Shown piece after piece: positions 6,089-7,514 of a stretch of DNA of 7,514 bases. A model generated the notes under the pieces. The model worked only from the letters and a program-made list of their open reading frames with translations, was not told where the DNA came from and ran no database searches. The stretch's first letter is position 1; every line of letters begins with the position of its first letter. Location of the stretch: NCBI GenBank assembly GCA_021793745.1, contig JAJYSD010000045.1:1-7514 (forward strand), in the 5' to 3' direction. Made by a program: the position numbers and the translations under genes. Source of the DNA: Bacillota bacterium. GTDB lineage: Bacteria; Bacillota; Bacilli; Thermoactinomycetales; DSM-44946.

Positions 6089-7514
6089 ATGCATCTGAAA
6101 CGGTTGGAGATGATCGGCTTCAAATCCTTCGCCGATCGTTCGGAATTGGAGTTCGTCCCCGGCGTCACCGCCATCGTCGGGCCCAACGGCAGCGGCAAAA
6201 GCAACGTGACCGACGGAATCCGTTGGGTGTTGGGGGAGCAGAGCGTCAAATTGCTGCGCGGTGCCAAGATGGAAGATGTGATCTTCTCGGGAAGCGAAAC
6301 CCGGAAACCGGTGGGTTACTGCGAAGTCTCCCTGACCCTGGACAACTCCGACCACCAGTTGAACATCGACTTTTCCGAGGTGACGATCACCCGTCGGGTG
6401 TATCGTTCCGGGGAGAGCGAATATGCCATCAATCGCCGGTCCTGTCGGCTGAAGGATATCACCGAGCTGTTCATGGACACGGGAATCGGGAAAGAAGCCT
6501 ATTCGATGATCGGTCAGGGGCGCATCGACGATATCCTGAGCACCAAGTCGGAGGATCGGCGGGCGATCTTTGAAGAGGCGGCCGGGATTGTCAAGTATAA
6601 AACCCGCAAACGGGAAGCGGAGCGGAAATTGGAAGCGACCGAACAAAACCTGGAACGGATCCGGGACCTGATCAGTGAGTTGGAAAATACGGTCGGACCC
6701 GTCGCGGAACAGGCGGAGAAGGCCCGCCGATACAAGGAGCTCCGTTCCCGACTGGAGCAGGCGGAAGTCGGCCTGTACGTACATAAGATTGAGTCGCTCC
6801 ACCGAAATTGGCGGACCTCGAAGGAGCAGGCGGAAGCCCTCGCCCATCGGCATATGGAGCTGTCCACACGGCTGAATACCCGGGAGGCGGCGCTGGAAGA
6901 GCTCCGTTTGCGTCTGAATCGGCAAGAGGAGGAGATGGGCCGCCGGCAGGATGAACTGCTCGAACTCAGCGAGAATTTGGAAAAGATGGAGGCGCGGCGG
7001 GAAGTATTGGAGGAGCGGATCCGAAACCGGGAGGGGACCCGGGACGGCATCCGGGCCCGGATTGGCGAGCTGGAGGAGGAACGGGACCGGCTGAAGGATG
7101 AATGGGAACGGATTCAGGAAGTCTGTCGGACCAAGCGGCGGGAATTGGAGGAAGCCGAAGGCAACCTGGAACGGTTGGAACGGAAGTTGGCCGCCGCCGG
7201 AGACGAAGCCGAGAACCAGCTGAGCCAGCTGAAGTCCCGGATGCACGAACGGTCCGCGGAACTGGCATCCCTTATCAGTGAGAGCCGACACCTGAAAGAG
7301 GCGCTGGATGAAGAGCTGCGTCGGCTTTCGGCATTGTCGGGCCAGGAAAAAGAGTGGATGCAAGCGAGGGCCCGGCTGGACGAGAAATCCGATGCCCTCC
7401 GTCGGGAAATGGATCAGGTGGAAAGGGAATTGGAGACAGCCGCCGATCGCTATCGGGAACTTTCCCGGAAGCTCGAGGGGATTTCCGCCGACCTGGAGGC
7501 CGCCCTGGAAGAGC
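6089..7514 (+). CDS. smc: Chromosome partition/condensation ATPase SMC, N-terminal part (runs off the right edge)
   Basis: SMC dimers with ScpA and ScpB form the ring-shaped condensin that extrudes DNA loops and helps separate new chromosomes. The first 475 codons are present, open to the end of the window; the family is usually near 1,190 residues. The N-terminal head shows the Walker A motif GPNGSGKS at 31-38, the R-loop Arg57 in LLRGAKMED, and the Q-loop Gln143 in [11 protein letters not shown], followed by the conserved [12 protein letters not shown]. From about residue 170 the sequence becomes a long Glu/Arg/Leu-rich coiled coil, the outgoing arm; the hinge, returning coil, signature motif and Walker B lie beyond the window. 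ATG 6089 begins the canonical [16 protein letters not shown] and follows the purine-rich AAGGGGGGAG at 6075-6084. It is 43 bases after csaA and probably co-transcribed with it. Confidence 0.97.
   Translation, partial: MHLKRLEMIGFKSFADRSELEFVPGVTAIVGPNGSGKSNVTDGIRWVLGEQSVKLLRGAKMEDVIFSGSETRKPVGYCEVSLTLDNSDHQLNIDFSEVTITRRVYRSGESEYAINRRSCRLKDITELFMDTGIGKEAYSMIGQGRIDDILSTKSEDRRAIFEEAAGIVKYKTRKREAERKLEATEQNLERIRDLISELENTVGPVAEQAEKARRYKELRSRLEQAEVGLYVHKIESLHRNWRTSKEQAEALAHRHMELSTRLNTREAALEELRLRLNRQEEEMGRRQDELLELSENLEKMEARREVLEERIRNREGTRDGIRARIGELEEERDRLKDEWERIQEVCRTKRRELEEAEGNLERLERKLAAAGDEAENQLSQLKSRMHERSAELASLISESRHLKEALDEELRRLSALSGQEKEWMQARARLDEKSDALRREMDQVERELETAADRYRELSRKLEGISADLEAALEE

Noticed and set aside
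5945..7363. A 472-codon - strand frame opposite csaA and smc
   Set aside because: It is the mirror of the SMC coiled coil; its repetitive Leu/Pro/Phe/Gln composition reflects reversed Glu/Arg/Leu codons.
1..7514. Mobile elements, CRISPR, tRNA or rRNA genes, defence or novel systems
   Set aside because: Nearly all bases are explained by core housekeeping genes with short gaps; no long repeats, transposase motifs, spacer arrays or unexplained genes were seen.

Overview
The window is a stretch of ordinary core chromosome from a moderately GC-rich Gram-positive bacterium of the Firmicutes (Bacillota), probably the Bacillales. A thermophilic, Thermoactinomycetaceae-like relative would fit, but that is a guess from composition, protein style and gene order, with no database search behind it. 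The ribosome-binding sites are strong and purine-rich, two starts are GTG, and the order (type II fatty-acid genes, then rnc, then smc) is a known Firmicutes arrangement. All genes lie on the + strand.

Layout: the 3' part of plsX (1-419, with an apparent frameshift at the very left edge); fabH (425-1417); fabD (1447-2406); fabG (2429-3172); a 135-base gap holding a hairpin, a weak promoter candidate and a small inverted repeat; acpP (3308-3544); a hairpin terminator (3555-3585); fabF (3647-4903); rnc (4910-5599); a terminator (5609-5650); csaA (5704-6045); and the 5' part of smc (6089 to the right edge, still open).

How the genes work together: FabD loads malonate onto the acyl carrier protein AcpP. 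FabH makes the first condensation from acyl-CoA and malonyl-ACP, FabF makes the later condensations, and FabG reduces the 3-ketoacyl-ACP formed in each round. PlsX turns the finished acyl-ACP into acyl-phosphate for phospholipid synthesis. RNase III (rnc) and the chromosome-organising ATPase SMC follow, as in many Firmicutes. The less usual passenger is csaA, an OB-fold tRNA-binding or chaperone-like protein placed between rnc and smc behind its own upstream terminator.

I see no mobile element, CRISPR array, RNA gene, defence system or unknown gene, and I do not think the window contains an undescribed system. The points worth a second look are small: the plsX frameshift, the hairpins flanking acpP, the csaA insertion with a duplicated start codon, and a few unusual residues in FabF.
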